Below, piece after piece: positions 48,415 through 57,794 of a DNA stretch of 64,000 nucleotides. Every line of letters starts with the position of its first letter. Position 1 is the first letter of the stretch. The stretch lies in assembly GCF_019264485.1 (NCBI RefSeq), contig NZ_JAHVAA010000008.1, positions 89,012 through 153,011 of the forward strand, read 5' to 3'. The position numbers were made by a program, and so were the translations under genes. The notes beneath the pieces are model-generated. The model saw only the letters and a list, made by a program, of their open reading frames with translations. It searched no databases and was not told the origin of the DNA. Source of the stretch: Sediminibacterium sp. (lineage in GTDB: Bacteria; Bacteroidota; Bacteroidia; Chitinophagales; Chitinophagaceae).

Positions 48415-49548
48415 ATGGCTAGCTTGTCAATCTGGGAACAGGAATCTTTTTATGCACCAAAGGATATCATTATTGTTGGTGCCGGCTTAATGGGTTTATG
48501 GACCGCCTGGGAACTACTCCAGAGAAACCCTTCACTCCGTATAGTAATCCTCGAAAAAAACAGCACTCCACTCGGCGCTTCTACCCGCAATGCAGGTTTT
48601 GCCTGTTTTGGCAGTCCTACAGAGCTCATGAGCGATATGGAAACCATGGGCATCGATGATATGCTAGAAGTGGTTGAAATGCGTTACAAAGGCATCGAAA
48701 AAATAAAACAACATTTTTCTGATGAGGTGATTGGATTTGAACATTGCGGGGGATATGAATGTATTAACAAGGATTCAAGGTTCTGGCCTGCACTGGATGA
48801 CAGGATCAGTCAACTCAATAAGTTATTAAAAGATATTACCGGTCATCGTTCCATTTTCAAATACGCAGGCAATAAACTGCCCACTTCAGGTTTACAGCAT
48901 TTTGATACGATGATTGAAAACAGTACAGAAGCCGCATTACACAGCGGTAAACTGGTACAGACACTTACACAGCAGTTGATGGCAAAGGGGGTTACTATTT
49001 TATCCGGATTCCCGGTAAAAGAATGGCAGAAAGACAGTAATGGGTTTGAAGTACTATCAGCAAATGATCAGTCCATCAAAGGAACCAAACTCATTTTCTG
49101 TACGAATGCGTTTAGTAATTCCTTACTTGATTCATCTACTGTTGAGCCTGCTCGCGGACAGATCATAGTAACTTCTCCTATTCCCGATCTGCCGATGAAG
49201 GGTACTTTTCATTTTGATGAAGGTTATTATTATTGGCGTCACCTGGGTAACCGCATTTTACTGGGTGGTGGAAGAAATGCAGATTTTGAAGGTGAAAACA
49301 CAACCGATTTAAATGGGTCTGATATCATTAGAAACACGCTTATTGCCTTTTTACAAAAGCACCTCTCTTCTTCCATACAATACAGCATTGAACATTCATG
49401 GAGCGGCATTATGGGTTTTACAGAGAATAAACGACCATTTACAGGTTATGTAAAAGATGGGGCTTATCTCGCTGTTGCCTGCAATGGAATGGGGGTGGCG
49501 CTTACACCTGTTATTGCTGAAACTATTGCATCAGATATACTTTCCTGA
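48415..49548 (+). CDS. FAD-dependent oxidoreductase (DAO family)
   Basis: IIVGAGLMGLWTAWELL dinucleotide-binding motif; C-terminal NGMGVALTP. Confidence 0.88.
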   Translation: MASLSIWEQESFYAPKDIIIVGAGLMGLWTAWELLQRNPSLRIVILEKNSTPLGASTRNAGFACFGSPTELMSDMETMGIDDMLEVVEMRYKGIEKIKQHFSDEVIGFEHCGGYECINKDSRFWPALDDRISQLNKLLKDITGHRSIFKYAGNKLPTSGLQHFDTMIENSTEAALHSGKLVQTLTQQLMAKGVTILSGFPVKEWQKDSNGFEVLSANDQSIKGTKLIFCTNAFSNSLLDSSTVEPARGQIIVTSPIPDLPMKGTFHFDEGYYYWRHLGNRILLGGGRNADFEGENTTDLNGSDIIRNTLIAFLQKHLSSSIQYSIEHSWSGIMGFTENKRPFTGYVKDGAYLAVACNGMGVALTPVIAETIASDILS

Positions 49549-49556
49549 TCCAAATC

Positions 49557-49596
49557 TCTATCCCGGCTCCGGACTTAAGTCCGGAGCCGGGATAGA
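49557..49596. repeat. 40-bp perfect palindrome (family D-like)
   Basis: TCTATCCCGGCTCCGGACTTAAGTCCGGAGCCGGGATAGA, no spacer. Confidence 0.96.
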
Positions 49597-49655
49597 ATAT
49601 CATTAACATTTAGATTAATTCCCGATTTCCTATTTTTAGCCTGAATTTTAAACGC

Positions 49656-50459
49656 ATGAAACTATTTCCCTTACTGATTGCAGTAGTAATATTGAGTAGC
49701 TGTGGTGGTAATAAGAATGAACAAACTGATGCAGATAACAGCAATACCGCTGCCATCCCCACTCCTGCCAACCTTAACTATTCCATTGTAAAAATCTATC
49801 CGCACGATACCAGTTTTTATACCCAGGGATTGATATGGTATAACAATACGCTGTATGAAGGTACTGGCTTATATGGCCCCAGCAGATTGATGAAAGTTGA
49901 ATTAACAACCGGAAAATTCAATCAGAAAATAAACCTTGCTCCCCAATATTTTGGAGAAGGTATTACCATTTTCAATGATAAAATTTACCAGCTTACCTGG
50001 CAAGAAAATAAGGTATTTGTATACGATCTGAAGACTTTCAAAAAAATTAAAGAATTCGACTGGAGCATGGAAGGCTGGGGCATTTCGCACAATGGAAAAC
50101 AATTGATTGTGAGTACCGGCAGCAGCAATATCTACTTTGTAAACCCTGAGACCTTTGCTATTGAGAAAACATTGGGCGTTTACGATAATAATGGCTATCT
50201 CGACTCTATCAATGAACTTGAATTTATAAATGGAAGTATTTACGCCAATGTTTATAACAGAGACTGGATTGCGAAGATCAACCCTGAAACTGGCATTGTA
50301 GAAGGCCGCATTGATTTAACAGGAGTACTCCAAAAAACCAATCAGCCGATTACAGAGATGACTGATGTACTCAATGGCATTGCATACAATGCTGCTACCA
50401 ACAGTTTTTATGTTACCGGAAAAAAATGGCCTGCTTTATACGAAATCAAACTAAACTAA
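49656..50459 (+). CDS. glutaminyl-peptide cyclotransferase (lipoprotein)
   Basis: YPHDTSFYTQGLIWYNNTLYEGTGLYG, YNAATNSFYVTGKKWPALYEI. Confidence 0.88.
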   Translation: MKLFPLLIAVVILSSCGGNKNEQTDADNSNTAAIPTPANLNYSIVKIYPHDTSFYTQGLIWYNNTLYEGTGLYGPSRLMKVELTTGKFNQKINLAPQYFGEGITIFNDKIYQLTWQENKVFVYDLKTFKKIKEFDWSMEGWGISHNGKQLIVSTGSSNIYFVNPETFAIEKTLGVYDNNGYLDSINELEFINGSIYANVYNRDWIAKINPETGIVEGRIDLTGVLQKTNQPITEMTDVLNGIAYNAATNSFYVTGKKWPALYEIKLN

Positions 50460-51357
50460 GCACATAAATCAGGGAACTACATCTGCGTTTGTCGCCGATA
50501 GCAGCGAGGTTTGAGGATAATCCTTTGAGTAAAGCCCCTGCAAGATTGGGTTTCCCGTTTTTATATTGCTCACTCAGCATCGACACATAAAAAGCATCAA
50601 ACCACATCGGGTGCATCGATTGAATACTGAATCCTTCGAGGTGCGCCAACTGCTGCATTCCGGCGGGTGAAAAATGATACAAATGTCTTGGCACATCCCA
50701 TGCTGCCCAGTGCCTACCATAAGCGGCTGCATCCTTACTGGTATAATTGGGTACTGCAATCACCAATTTACCACCAGGTTTTAACAGGGCTTTGAACTGT
50801 CTGAAATAACCATGCAGGTCATGCACATGTTCCAGTACATGCCAGAGCGTGATGACATCAAAAGAAGTTGGTGGTAATGAATAAATATCATCTGCCGACC
50901 GCAATTCAATTCCATGTTTGTTTTTTGCATTTTCACGCGCAATGCTATCAGGTTCGAGTCCGGTCACTTTCCAGCCTGCCTGTAACATAGTAGTTACAAA
51001 AGCACCGGTACCCGCACCAATATCGAGTAATGCCCCCCGCTCTATACCGGTTACCCGTTGAATCAGCCGGCGTTTGGTACCCAATGTATAAGAACGTACC
51101 CAGTGATACAACCGATTAATGAACCCTTTGGCTGTATCGGAATGAGAAATATATTCAGTGGATTGATAGTAGGGTCCAATATGCATCAGGTCTGGAACAG
51201 CCTGCGTAAATCGGTTACTGCAATCATCGCAATGCCATATTTCAAATGACTCATGACTTACTGTATGATCTTTGGCAGCCAAGACGGGATGTATGGCTGC
51301 ATTATTGCAAAAGGGGCAATTTTTATAATTAACAAGCGATGCACTCATTCCACTCAA
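50446..51357 (-). CDS. class I SAM-dependent methyltransferase with N-terminal Cys-pair domain
   Basis: CPFC/CDDC pairs; LLDIGAGTGAFVTTML; DVITLWHVLEHVHD. Confidence 0.88.
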   Translation of the reverse strand: MSGMSASLVNYKNCPFCNNAAIHPVLAAKDHTVSHESFEIWHCDDCSNRFTQAVPDLMHIGPYYQSTEYISHSDTAKGFINRLYHWVRSYTLGTKRRLIQRVTGIERGALLDIGAGTGAFVTTMLQAGWKVTGLEPDSIARENAKNKHGIELRSADDIYSLPPTSFDVITLWHVLEHVHDLHGYFRQFKALLKPGGKLVIAVPNYTSKDAAAYGRHWAAWDVPRHLYHFSPAGMQQLAHLEGFSIQSMHPMWFDAFYVSMLSEQYKNGKPNLAGALLKGLSSNLAAIGDKRRCSSLIYVLSLV

Positions 51358-51361
51358 AACT

Positions 51362-51880
51362 TTAGAGATAACGATAAGCGATGGCGGCCAGGCCTAATAA
51401 TAAAAGTATGATTGCATAGATCCACCAGCCTGCGTCTTTTGCTTCAACGGTAGTATCATTTTCTGCAGTACTGGTCTTCCATATCATTCCTTCCGGTAAA
51501 TCAACAGACAACTGACCGATACCTGGTGGAAATGCTTCAAACCTATATGCCCCATCAACCGTTAAACGCAGGGCGCCCATATATGGCAGTTCGGCAACAG
51601 ATTCCTCCGCCAGTTTTTCTTTGGTTGATTTCACCCATTCATTGAATTTGCCGATAGCGGTTACTTCATCGGCTTCTATTTCCTGAGCGAGGAAAACAAA
51701 GAGATTTTTATCGGCCTGAACGTGTATGGATTCAAACTGTACCTGCTGTGAAGGTGATAATAAAACGGCGCCGGAAGCATCAACAGAAGCCGGCCGGCGA
51801 TGAATGGTAAAACTACCAATATCAGGCAGACCCAACCGTCCGTTTAAAACAAGGTATTTATACAATAATTGCTGTATCAT
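51362..51880 (-). CDS. HU-CCDC81-like domain protein with C-terminal TM
   Basis: YKYLVLNGRLGLPDIGSFTIHRRPA N terminus; C-terminal TM helix. Confidence 0.75.
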   Translation of the reverse strand: MIQQLLYKYLVLNGRLGLPDIGSFTIHRRPASVDASGAVLLSPSQQVQFESIHVQADKNLFVFLAQEIEADEVTAIGKFNEWVKSTKEKLAEESVAELPYMGALRLTVDGAYRFEAFPPGIGQLSVDLPEGMIWKTSTAENDTTVEAKDAGWWIYAIILLLLGLAAIAYRYL

Positions 51881-51889
51881 GGTTCCGGT

Positions 51890-53629
51890 TTACCGGAACG
51901 AATATACGACTCCGCCCAAAACATTCAATCCTAATACCTCATATTGGTTCCAGCGCTGGTATTTATTGTTGAGTACATTATTCAGTTGCACAAATAGGTT
52001 GAGTTTGGGCATTACTGAAAACTCTGCGCCAAGGTTCAGGTCTACCGCAGGCTTGAGCTTTAAGGTTTGCATGGTACTGTCGCGGTATTTGCTTCCATCC
52101 CAAAAGAATAAATCAGCCTTTAACTGCAGGTCTTTTAATATTTTCCATTTCAGTGACCCCGTTAGTTCAAAGGGTAACAAACCCCATGGCTCATATGATG
52201 GCATATTGGAGAAGCGACGGAAAGTTACCCCCGTAAGTAAAGAGAGTTTTTCCTGTAAAGTATAACCCAGTTCACCATGTATCTGCACCACATTCATGGT
52301 TGATTCATACAGGGTGCTGAATGTTTTTCCATCACCCACCATATTGGGAAATACCGGCTGGTTATTCAGTTGCTGAAACGATAGTCTGGCCCTGTAGGTT
52401 AAATGATTACCTGCAGACCCTTTGATACCTGCATACTGTTCCATCACTTTGGTGTTGAGCAGCATGAGCATGGGTGTATATACCCAGGGATTAAAGTCGG
52501 CGATACTACGATAACTGTTTTTATTAAAGTATCCATGCCATCCGGCTTCTGCTACCAATGGCGTTTCAGGTACTTTTACTTCAGCAGTAATATTAGGAAG
52601 TGTGGCGTATTTGCCATTGTCCCAGGAAGGCCTGATTCCTGCCGACAACCTGAATCCATTACTCACATATTCCACAGAAGGACTCACATAAAACAGGTTA
52701 TTGGTTTGTTTGTACCTCGTTCCTATTCCCAATACTTCAAAATCTGTTTTAGCGATATCGGCAGTAATACCGAGGTCAATGGCAAAATGTTCTCCAAACT
52801 TTTTCTTCAGTGGAGCATTCAGCACGGCATTGTATTCTTTGTTGGAATTATTGTCGCTGAAATAATGAAGGCTCAGTTTAGGTGCATAAGTGATATTAAA
52901 AGCATTGGCTTTTTTATTCCTAAGTCCTACTTCTATTCCGGCATGGTTAAATCGTCTTAATAAGGACTCCTTTTTATAGCTGTATACCGATGTATCATAC
53001 CCATAGAAATAGCGTGTGGTGTTTTTATACCAGGCTTTGGTGGTCCACTCGTTATTGTTATTGGTATTAAATACAGACAATACACTTAATCCCAGGTTGG
53101 CATATTGCTGTGCAAAGAGATTGCCTTTGTTGGTAAGATAATCTGCTGTTATGATGGTATTGCTTTTTACTCCATCACCGAAAGAAAATGCGCCTGATAA
53201 AAGAAAGCTGTTGAAATTACCCAGTCCTGCTTTCACAGAATGGTCATTCTGCCAATGGAAGCCTGTATCAACTGGTAACGCCAGCGGACGAATAGGTACG
53301 GGTTGATACGAGAAGAACAGGTTTTGCGATGGTACGCTGTAGGTTACAGGTGTTCTCGATGAATCAATAAAAGGAGATGCTGCTGTAAAATTAATTTTTG
53401 CCGCATTCTTCAAAGATGGTTTGAAGGCCGATGTTACCGTTACCACTTTGGGTGCAGATGTATCGCCCAAAGCCTCACGGTTGGTCTGCGATTCGGCATT
53501 GTCTTTTGCAGTTACTGTTTTTTTAACAGTTGTTGCTTTCCGGTTATTACGTCTGCGTTGTGCATCGGATGATACAACAGACAATAACATCAATGCCAAT
53601 AAAAAGCCTTTATATGTTTGACGAATCAT
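51890..53629 (-). CDS. outer membrane beta-barrel protein (TonB-dependent receptor-like)
   Basis: signal peptide; beta-barrel C terminus with NNVLNNKYQRW and terminal F-R. Confidence 0.82.
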   Translation of the reverse strand: MIRQTYKGFLLALMLLSVVSSDAQRRRNNRKATTVKKTVTAKDNAESQTNREALGDTSAPKVVTVTSAFKPSLKNAAKINFTAASPFIDSSRTPVTYSVPSQNLFFSYQPVPIRPLALPVDTGFHWQNDHSVKAGLGNFNSFLLSGAFSFGDGVKSNTIITADYLTNKGNLFAQQYANLGLSVLSVFNTNNNNEWTTKAWYKNTTRYFYGYDTSVYSYKKESLLRRFNHAGIEVGLRNKKANAFNITYAPKLSLHYFSDNNSNKEYNAVLNAPLKKKFGEHFAIDLGITADIAKTDFEVLGIGTRYKQTNNLFYVSPSVEYVSNGFRLSAGIRPSWDNGKYATLPNITAEVKVPETPLVAEAGWHGYFNKNSYRSIADFNPWVYTPMLMLLNTKVMEQYAGIKGSAGNHLTYRARLSFQQLNNQPVFPNMVGDGKTFSTLYESTMNVVQIHGELGYTLQEKLSLLTGVTFRRFSNMPSYEPWGLLPFELTGSLKWKILKDLQLKADLFFWDGSKYRDSTMQTLKLKPAVDLNLGAEFSVMPKLNLFVQLNNVLNNKYQRWNQYEVLGLNVLGGVVYSFR

Positions 53630-53639
53630 GTATGCTGAT

Positions 53640-56600
53640 TTATTCTTGTTCAACCTTATTTACTTTATTCTTTTCGGCCAGTACCAGTACCAGTTTTTGC
53701 TCTGCTTCTTTTTTCAACTCTTCTACGGTTCCATTGTCTACAATACTTTTGAAAGTAGCTTCTGCATTGAACAGGTCTTTTTGTTTGAAATAGATATCAC
53801 CGAGTAATAAATAACTCTTGGTTACCCAATACTCATAGGAGCCCGACTTCTTGATGACATCAAAAGCCATTTTTTCAGCCTCAGCCAGTTTATCCTGCTG
53901 AAAAAGGATTTCTGCAATCCGGTATTGCGATTCAGCTCCGTATTCAGATTTACCGGTTGCCATTACCTGTCTATAAGCGGCAATAGCCTGATCGGGTTCT
54001 TTATTGAGTTGGTGATTCTTGGCTACCACCAGACTGGCCATCATTCGGTCATCAGTAGCTATACCCGATTCTTTGAGTAGTTCCTGTGCATTGGGAGCTG
54101 CTTCTGCCCATTTCTGTGCCCTGAACTGGCAACGCAGCAATCCACGCATGGCTTCCAGCTTATTTTCCTGTTGTGTGGCGATGGGTTTCAACTGCATGAA
54201 ATATTTTTCTGCCTGCTCATAATCTTTTACTTCAAAATAATTGATCCTCGCCGCCTGCAATACACTTCTTTCCGCAAACGTACTTACTCCCTTCCCTGCT
54301 ACAGCTACATAGAATGGTAATGCTTCTTTCAGCGCTTTTTCTGTTACAAAAATTTCTGCCGTAAAATAATTGGCTTCTATCTGGTAACGCCCATCGGGGA
54401 ATTTGGAGAGATACTCTTTGAATCCATTTTTCGAGCCGATCCAGTCTTTTACATCATACCGCAACATGGCAGATTTAAATGTAAGTGAGTCCTCTTCATT
54501 ATAAGTAACCGGACGTCCATTCGCCCGCATAAATGATGCAAACTCTCCGGGTTGCTGACGTTCAACAAATAAATTACGGATATATTCTATTGCATCATCG
54601 GTTTCTGGGGCATTGGGATAGCTTGATACCAGTGTTTTAAACTGTGTAAGCGATTCCTCATTTTTATCGAGGTTAAAATAAGCGATCCCTGTTTTCAGGT
54701 ACGCTTCGGGTTTCAGTGATACGGCTTTATTGCTCTTAATCAGTTTGTTTAGTGGTACCAGTGCCGCTTCATAGTTTTCATCTGCAATGTGCGTATTGGC
54801 TATTTCAAGTGCCGCATCCGATGTAAATGGTGATGCGGGATATTTCGTATCAATACTTTGTAATAAACGTAGTTTCTCTGCATTCTGGTTCATAGCACCT
54901 GCAATAATGGCTTTCTGGAAAAGTGCATAATCTGCACCATCCATTTGCAGTGCCATTACCTGATCGTAAATTCTTAATGCCTGTTTATAATCTTTATTCA
55001 TGAAATAACAATCGGCCGAACGCAGGTAGGCATCTTTTTCAATGGTTGATGAAGCCGAACTCACATTTTTGGCAATGGTTTCAAACTGCTCTTTCGCAGC
55101 CGGATAGTTTTCCATCTTTAATAAAGCATAACCCAGATTATACCTTGCATTGATCGTATTCACTTCTCCATTGGCCATTGTATTTTTCAGGTACTCAGTA
55201 AAGTAAGCAATGGCCGATTCATTATTACCATTGCGGTAAGCTATCTCTCCTTTCCAGAATCGGGCCAGCGATATCAATGCATTGTTATAAGGTATTTCCA
55301 GCAGGCGTGTAAGTAATGGATCGGCCTGTGTTATCTGCTGATCGTTGATTAATTCCACCGACCGACCATACAATAAACGCGGATAAATCTTCATGGCATT
55401 CTCACTCCTCACCGGCAAACTTTCATAGAGTGCCAGTCCGTCTTTATAATTACTGGTATTCGCCAGCGTACTCACCAATAATTCCCTTGCCTCCTGCAAC
55501 ATGGTTGAGGCCGGATAAGCAGCCGTGAAAGCTTGAAATCCTTTTAGGGCAGCATCCATATAACCCAACTCATAAGAGAGTTTGGCATAGTTAAAAGATG
55601 ATACTTCTTTCTGTATGGCATTGCTGTTATTTGCCGCACAAAACTGGAAGGCATTCCGGGCATTTACTTTGTCGTTGGTCTTCAGGTAGGCATCAGCGAG
55701 TAAATACATACTATTCTGCGCCAGCGAATCTTCTCCACCGCCCAGTTGTTTAAATCCATCGATCGATTTGGACCAGTTTTTTGCTTCATAATAACAGTAC
55801 GACAACTCATACAGATCTTCACGTCTTACTTTCTGGTTACCTGCAACATACTTTTCGAGGTAGGGCAGTGCTTTGGCATATTGTCTTTTTTCGAACCAGA
55901 TATGACCTACCAGCTGACGCAACTGGAGATCGTAATATTGTCCGCCTTTATTCAAAGCTGCTTCGCCATACTCGAGGGCCTTATCTCTTTCTCCATTGAA
56001 ATAATAGATCTCTGCCAGGTAAAACGGAACCACGTTTTGGTAATCGGGTGATTTTTCTGCCACCTGGAAACTGGTAATGGCTTCCCCGTATTTTTTTTCA
56101 TTGAAAGCAATAAAACCATAGTAATAATTGGCATCAATATAATTAGGGTCTTCAGGTATCTGACGGATCGCATTGAAGAGAGGTTTGGCTTTCTCGAACT
56201 GCGTCATGGTAAAATAGCCATATGCCTGGTGAAATTTCATATCGGCAATCTCACGGTTACTGAGGTTGGCGATATTGGTTTTTTCATAACTGGCCACTGC
56301 TTCGGGCAGCATTTTTCTGCGGTAATAATATTCACCAAGGTGAAAACGCATCATCTGCACATGTGGTACATCGTATTCTTTCTCGGTAAAATCAACAGCC
56401 ATCGGCGCAGCGGTAGAGTCATTGATTTTTAGCCCACAAAGAATATAATAGTATTTCGATTCTAACTGAACCGCAAGTGAGAGGTTACTGCCTGGCGAAC
56501 CATTACTGTAAATCTTCTTGAAGACCGGATAGGCAAGCCCATACTGGTCGTTCTGAAATAATTCTTTTGCCTGTTTAAATTCGGCATCAGGGTCCTGTAA

Positions 56601-56681
56601 TAGTTGTGTGATCTGAGCATTTGAGTTTGATTGAATCGCCAGACCTGCGACAATCAGACTTATGGATAGGAATCTGTTCAT
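53640..56681 (-). CDS. large secreted tetratricopeptide repeat protein
   Basis: 1013 aa with many TPR units; signal peptide. Confidence 0.93.
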   Translation of the reverse strand: MNRFLSISLIVAGLAIQSNSNAQITQLLQDPDAEFKQAKELFQNDQYGLAYPVFKKIYSNGSPGSNLSLAVQLESKYYYILCGLKINDSTAAPMAVDFTEKEYDVPHVQMMRFHLGEYYYRRKMLPEAVASYEKTNIANLSNREIADMKFHQAYGYFTMTQFEKAKPLFNAIRQIPEDPNYIDANYYYGFIAFNEKKYGEAITSFQVAEKSPDYQNVVPFYLAEIYYFNGERDKALEYGEAALNKGGQYYDLQLRQLVGHIWFEKRQYAKALPYLEKYVAGNQKVRREDLYELSYCYYEAKNWSKSIDGFKQLGGGEDSLAQNSMYLLADAYLKTNDKVNARNAFQFCAANNSNAIQKEVSSFNYAKLSYELGYMDAALKGFQAFTAAYPASTMLQEARELLVSTLANTSNYKDGLALYESLPVRSENAMKIYPRLLYGRSVELINDQQITQADPLLTRLLEIPYNNALISLARFWKGEIAYRNGNNESAIAYFTEYLKNTMANGEVNTINARYNLGYALLKMENYPAAKEQFETIAKNVSSASSTIEKDAYLRSADCYFMNKDYKQALRIYDQVMALQMDGADYALFQKAIIAGAMNQNAEKLRLLQSIDTKYPASPFTSDAALEIANTHIADENYEAALVPLNKLIKSNKAVSLKPEAYLKTGIAYFNLDKNEESLTQFKTLVSSYPNAPETDDAIEYIRNLFVERQQPGEFASFMRANGRPVTYNEEDSLTFKSAMLRYDVKDWIGSKNGFKEYLSKFPDGRYQIEANYFTAEIFVTEKALKEALPFYVAVAGKGVSTFAERSVLQAARINYFEVKDYEQAEKYFMQLKPIATQQENKLEAMRGLLRCQFRAQKWAEAAPNAQELLKESGIATDDRMMASLVVAKNHQLNKEPDQAIAAYRQVMATGKSEYGAESQYRIAEILFQQDKLAEAEKMAFDVIKKSGSYEYWVTKSYLLLGDIYFKQKDLFNAEATFKSIVDNGTVEELKKEAEQKLVLVLAEKNKVNKVEQE

Positions 56682-56842
56682 AGATTACGGACTGCTTAAT
56701 GACAAAGATTTCTGTTTCTTTCTTAATGAAAAGCGAAAAACCTGTTTTAAAGGTAGTATTAGCGTTTTGTAAGCAAAGGCTTAACAGCTATTTGTGGAAA
56801 AACAGATCAACAACGTAAGTTTGTCAACAAATCAGGATAACT

Positions 56843-57268
56843 ATGTACGAACACAGCACAAGGGTGAGAATAAGATATGCTGAAACAGACCAGATGGATA
56901 TTGTGTATTATGGCAACTATGCTCAATACTTTGAAGTGGGTAGGGCTGAGTCGATCCGTGAACTGGGTTTCACTTATAAAAACATGGAAGAAATGGGTAT
57001 CCGTATGCCTGTGGTAGAAATGGAAGCAAAATTTTTACGCCCTGCGCATTATGATGACCTGATTACCATTAAAACCATTTTGAAAGAATTACCTACAGGT
57101 CATAGTATCAGTTACTATCATGAAGTATATAATGAAAATAATAAACTGCTGACCACAGGAAAAGTAACCCTGTTTTTTATTAACAGCCATACAGGCAAAA
57201 GAACTGTTTTGCCTGATGCTTTTCTTGAAAAACTATCTCACTATTTTACGGATCAGAGTCTGCTGTAA
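56843..57268 (+). CDS. acyl-CoA thioesterase, YbgC/4HBT family
   Basis: RIRYAETDQMDIVYYGNYAQYFEVGRAE. Confidence 0.93.
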   Translation: MYEHSTRVRIRYAETDQMDIVYYGNYAQYFEVGRAESIRELGFTYKNMEEMGIRMPVVEMEAKFLRPAHYDDLITIKTILKELPTGHSISYYHEVYNENNKLLTTGKVTLFFINSHTGKRTVLPDAFLEKLSHYFTDQSLL

Positions 57269-57681
57269 TCGGGTCGCCAGTTTTGAATGGCTGCTTTGAT
57301 TTCTTTGTTACCCATATTTTCCTTCGCTGCTTTTTCAGCTAATGCAGGTAATTCTTCATCAGATGCAAAGCGCAGGGCGATGATCTGCCTGAGTCTTAAC
57401 GCTTGCGGTAAGGGTTTTCCGGTGAGTATAAAATGACGGAACTGCTCTTCTGCCCTAATGGCCCTGTCCTGCGCTTTGAGTGCAAAGGCCCTAACATACC
57501 AGTAAATAAACCCCAGTACAATACTAATGAGACAAATGAGTGAGGCAGAATACAGGTTATCATCCGAGGCATCTGCAAGGTTGATAAATGCGCCGATCAG
57601 CAGGCAGAGAATGGCTGGCGCTACAATAAAATGCCATACAGGCACATAGCGTGTGTGGTTATTAAAGTTTTGTTCTTTCAT
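57253..57681 (-). CDS. DUF6526-like membrane protein
   Basis: two TM helices then RAEEQFRHFILTGKPLPQALRLRQIIALRFASDEELPAL. Confidence 0.75.
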   Translation of the reverse strand: MKEQNFNNHTRYVPVWHFIVAPAILCLLIGAFINLADASDDNLYSASLICLISIVLGFIYWYVRAFALKAQDRAIRAEEQFRHFILTGKPLPQALRLRQIIALRFASDEELPALAEKAAKENMGNKEIKAAIQNWRPDYSRL

Positions 57682-57694
57682 AATTTTTCATTTC

Positions 57695-57786
57695 GCCCCA
57701 GATTAAAATCTGGAGCTGGGTTTGGTTAGAGGCGTTTTGTATTACTTAAAATTCAATTCCCCTTGCCCCGGATTTCAATCCGGGGT
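57695..57786. repeat. diverged family D element with palindromic ends
   Basis: CCCCAGATTAAAATCTGGAGCTGGGTT ... CCTTGCCCCGGATTTCAATCCGGGG. Confidence 0.72.
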
Positions 57787-57794
57787 TAACATGA

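Noticed and set aside
50940-50975. GGTTCGAGTCC tRNA T-loop-like string
   Set aside because: Inside the methyltransferase coding sequence with no acceptor stem or cloverleaf around it.
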